A stretch of 8,465 bases of DNA from JANQRV01 sp964533785. Its GTDB lineage: Bacteria > Bacteroidota > Bacteroidia > Chitinophagales > Saprospiraceae. Below, piece after piece: positions 7,823 through 8,465 of the stretch (positions within the stretch are counted from its first letter, which is position 1; every line of letters starts with the position of its first letter). The notes beneath the pieces were generated by a model that did not search any database, was not told the origin of the DNA, and saw only the letters and a program-made list of their open reading frames with translations. The DNA lies in NCBI GenBank assembly GCA_964533785.1, contig CAZHNG010000297.1, positions 1 through 8,465 on the forward strand. The letters run 5' to 3'. The position numbers and the translations under genes were made by a program.

Positions 7823-8440
7823 TCACTCATTACGCAAACTCTCCACCGGATTTGCAACAGCAGCCCTTACACTTTGAAATCTTACCGTAACAAGTACAAT
7901 ACCCATCATGACCATTCCTGCAACGAAAAACACCCAGGGGCCCAGCTTAATATGGTAAGCAAACCCTCTTAACCACTCGTTCAGGAAATACCAGACCACT
8001 GGCGTTGCTAATAATAATCCGGCTATTACCGGACTGAGGAAATTGCGCAATAACAATAACACAATGGATGGAACAGTAGCTCCTAATACTTTTCTTACCC
8101 CGATTTCTTTTCGCCGGCGGGTAATGGCAAAAGAAAGCAAGCCGTATAACCCCAGACAAGCAATGAAAATGGCTATCCCGGCAAACAATGCGATCACTTG
8201 CACCATTTGCTGTTCCTTTTGGTAGCTTTGGGCAAAATAATCGTCCAGAAAGTAATAGTCTAAGGGATACCTGGTCTCGTACTTATTCCAGAGTGCCTCA
8301 AGCATAGGCAGGGTATTTGTCAGCATGCTCGGTTCCACCCTCATTGAAATATTTTGCTTTCTATCATCAAGGATCATCGCTACCGGACCTATGGGTTGAT
8401 GTAAAGAGTTATAATAGACTTGTCTAAACGATGTCTTCAA
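7823..8440 (-). CDS. FtsX/MacB-type ABC transporter permease, C-terminal part (5' end broken or frameshifted)
   Basis: The last 205 residues of an ABC transporter permease whose full-length relatives run to roughly 780-800. Visible parts: the end of the large periplasmic domain (YYNSLHQPIGPVAM, residues 9-22, then a FLDDYFAQSY-type segment near 63-73); transmembrane helix about 79-106 with the ACLGLYGLLSF core; the cytoplasmic family motif RRRKEIGVRKVLGAT; helices about 126-153 and 167-188; and the tail NPVESLRNE. Such permeases move lipids or peptides, or act as mechanical signalling proteins; the substrate here is unknown. No ATG starts this frame: it begins at a TTG (8440), with in-frame TAA stops at 8446-8444 and 8461-8459. 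A protein starting there would lack the N-terminal helix and most of the periplasmic domain, so this is more likely a frameshifted gene or a sequencing error than a true small gene. It converges on the glycosidase gene, 13 bp between stops. Confidence 0.8.
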   Translation of the reverse strand: MKTSFRQVYYNSLHQPIGPVAMILDDRKQNISMRVEPSMLTNTLPMLEALWNKYETRYPLDYYFLDDYFAQSYQKEQQMVQVIALFAGIAIFIACLGLYGLLSFAITRRRKEIGVRKVLGATVPSIVLLLLRNFLSPVIAGLLLATPVVWYFLNEWLRGFAYHIKLGPWVFFVAGMVMMGIVLVTVRFQSVRAAVANPVESLRNE

Positions 8441-8465
8441 AAGTTAAAATGTGCCTTTTTATCTA

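Noticed and set aside
8415..8426. Palindrome TAGAC-TT-GTCTA near the broken 5' end of the permease
   Set aside because: It is within coding sequence, has only 5-bp arms, and shows no target-site duplication or transposon end. It is not evidence of an insertion.
1..8465. CRISPR array, tRNA/rRNA genes, insertion sequence or phage genes
   Set aside because: On reading both strands I saw no regularly spaced repeats, no cloverleaf-like segment, and no transposase or integrase motifs.

Overview
The window looks like a Bacteroidota chromosome, most plausibly from the Saprospiria/Lewinella-like part of the phylum. This is inferred from content, not from a database search. The clues are a giant secreted protein with SprB-type repeats, a C-terminal FtsX permease segment ending in the Bacteroidota-style NPVESLR tail, starts preceded by A/T-rich sequence rather than a Shine-Dalgarno box, and a candidate TTTG / TAnnTTTG promoter. 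No tRNA, rRNA, CRISPR array, insertion sequence or phage gene was seen.

Layout. (1) 1-1821, minus strand: the first 607 codons of a secreted S9-family serine peptidase (TolB-like propeller plus alpha/beta-hydrolase domain). It runs off the left edge before its catalytic Asp and His. (2) 1822-2075: a 254-bp divergent intergenic region with a candidate promoter for the peptidase and an 11-bp-spaced direct repeat on the side of the large gene. (3) 2076-6827, plus strand: a 1583-residue exported mosaic protein. It has four L-type (legume/ConA-like) lectin domains, four SprB-like repeats, two related Ig-like domains and a C-terminal domain that ends abruptly without a type IX sorting signal I can recognise. 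(4) 6828-6981: a 154-bp gap with no convincing terminator. (5) 6982-7809, plus strand: a secreted phosphodiester glycosidase (NAGPA family). (6) 7823-8440, minus strand: the C-terminal 205 residues of an FtsX/MacB-type ABC permease, convergent with the glycosidase. Its reading frame is broken close to the right edge, and adding one T to a four-T run would rejoin it to the upstream frame.

Three of the four genes (peptidase, lectin protein, glycosidase) carry N-terminal signal peptides, so the window is largely an envelope/extracellular set. The lectin protein would bind glycans, the glycosidase could act on a phosphodiester-linked sugar, and the peptidase would digest peptides. That these work together is inference from adjacency only. 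The most distinctive item is the lectin protein. Its outer two lectin domains form one subtype and its inner two another, and the third domain has lost the metal-binding residues that the others keep.
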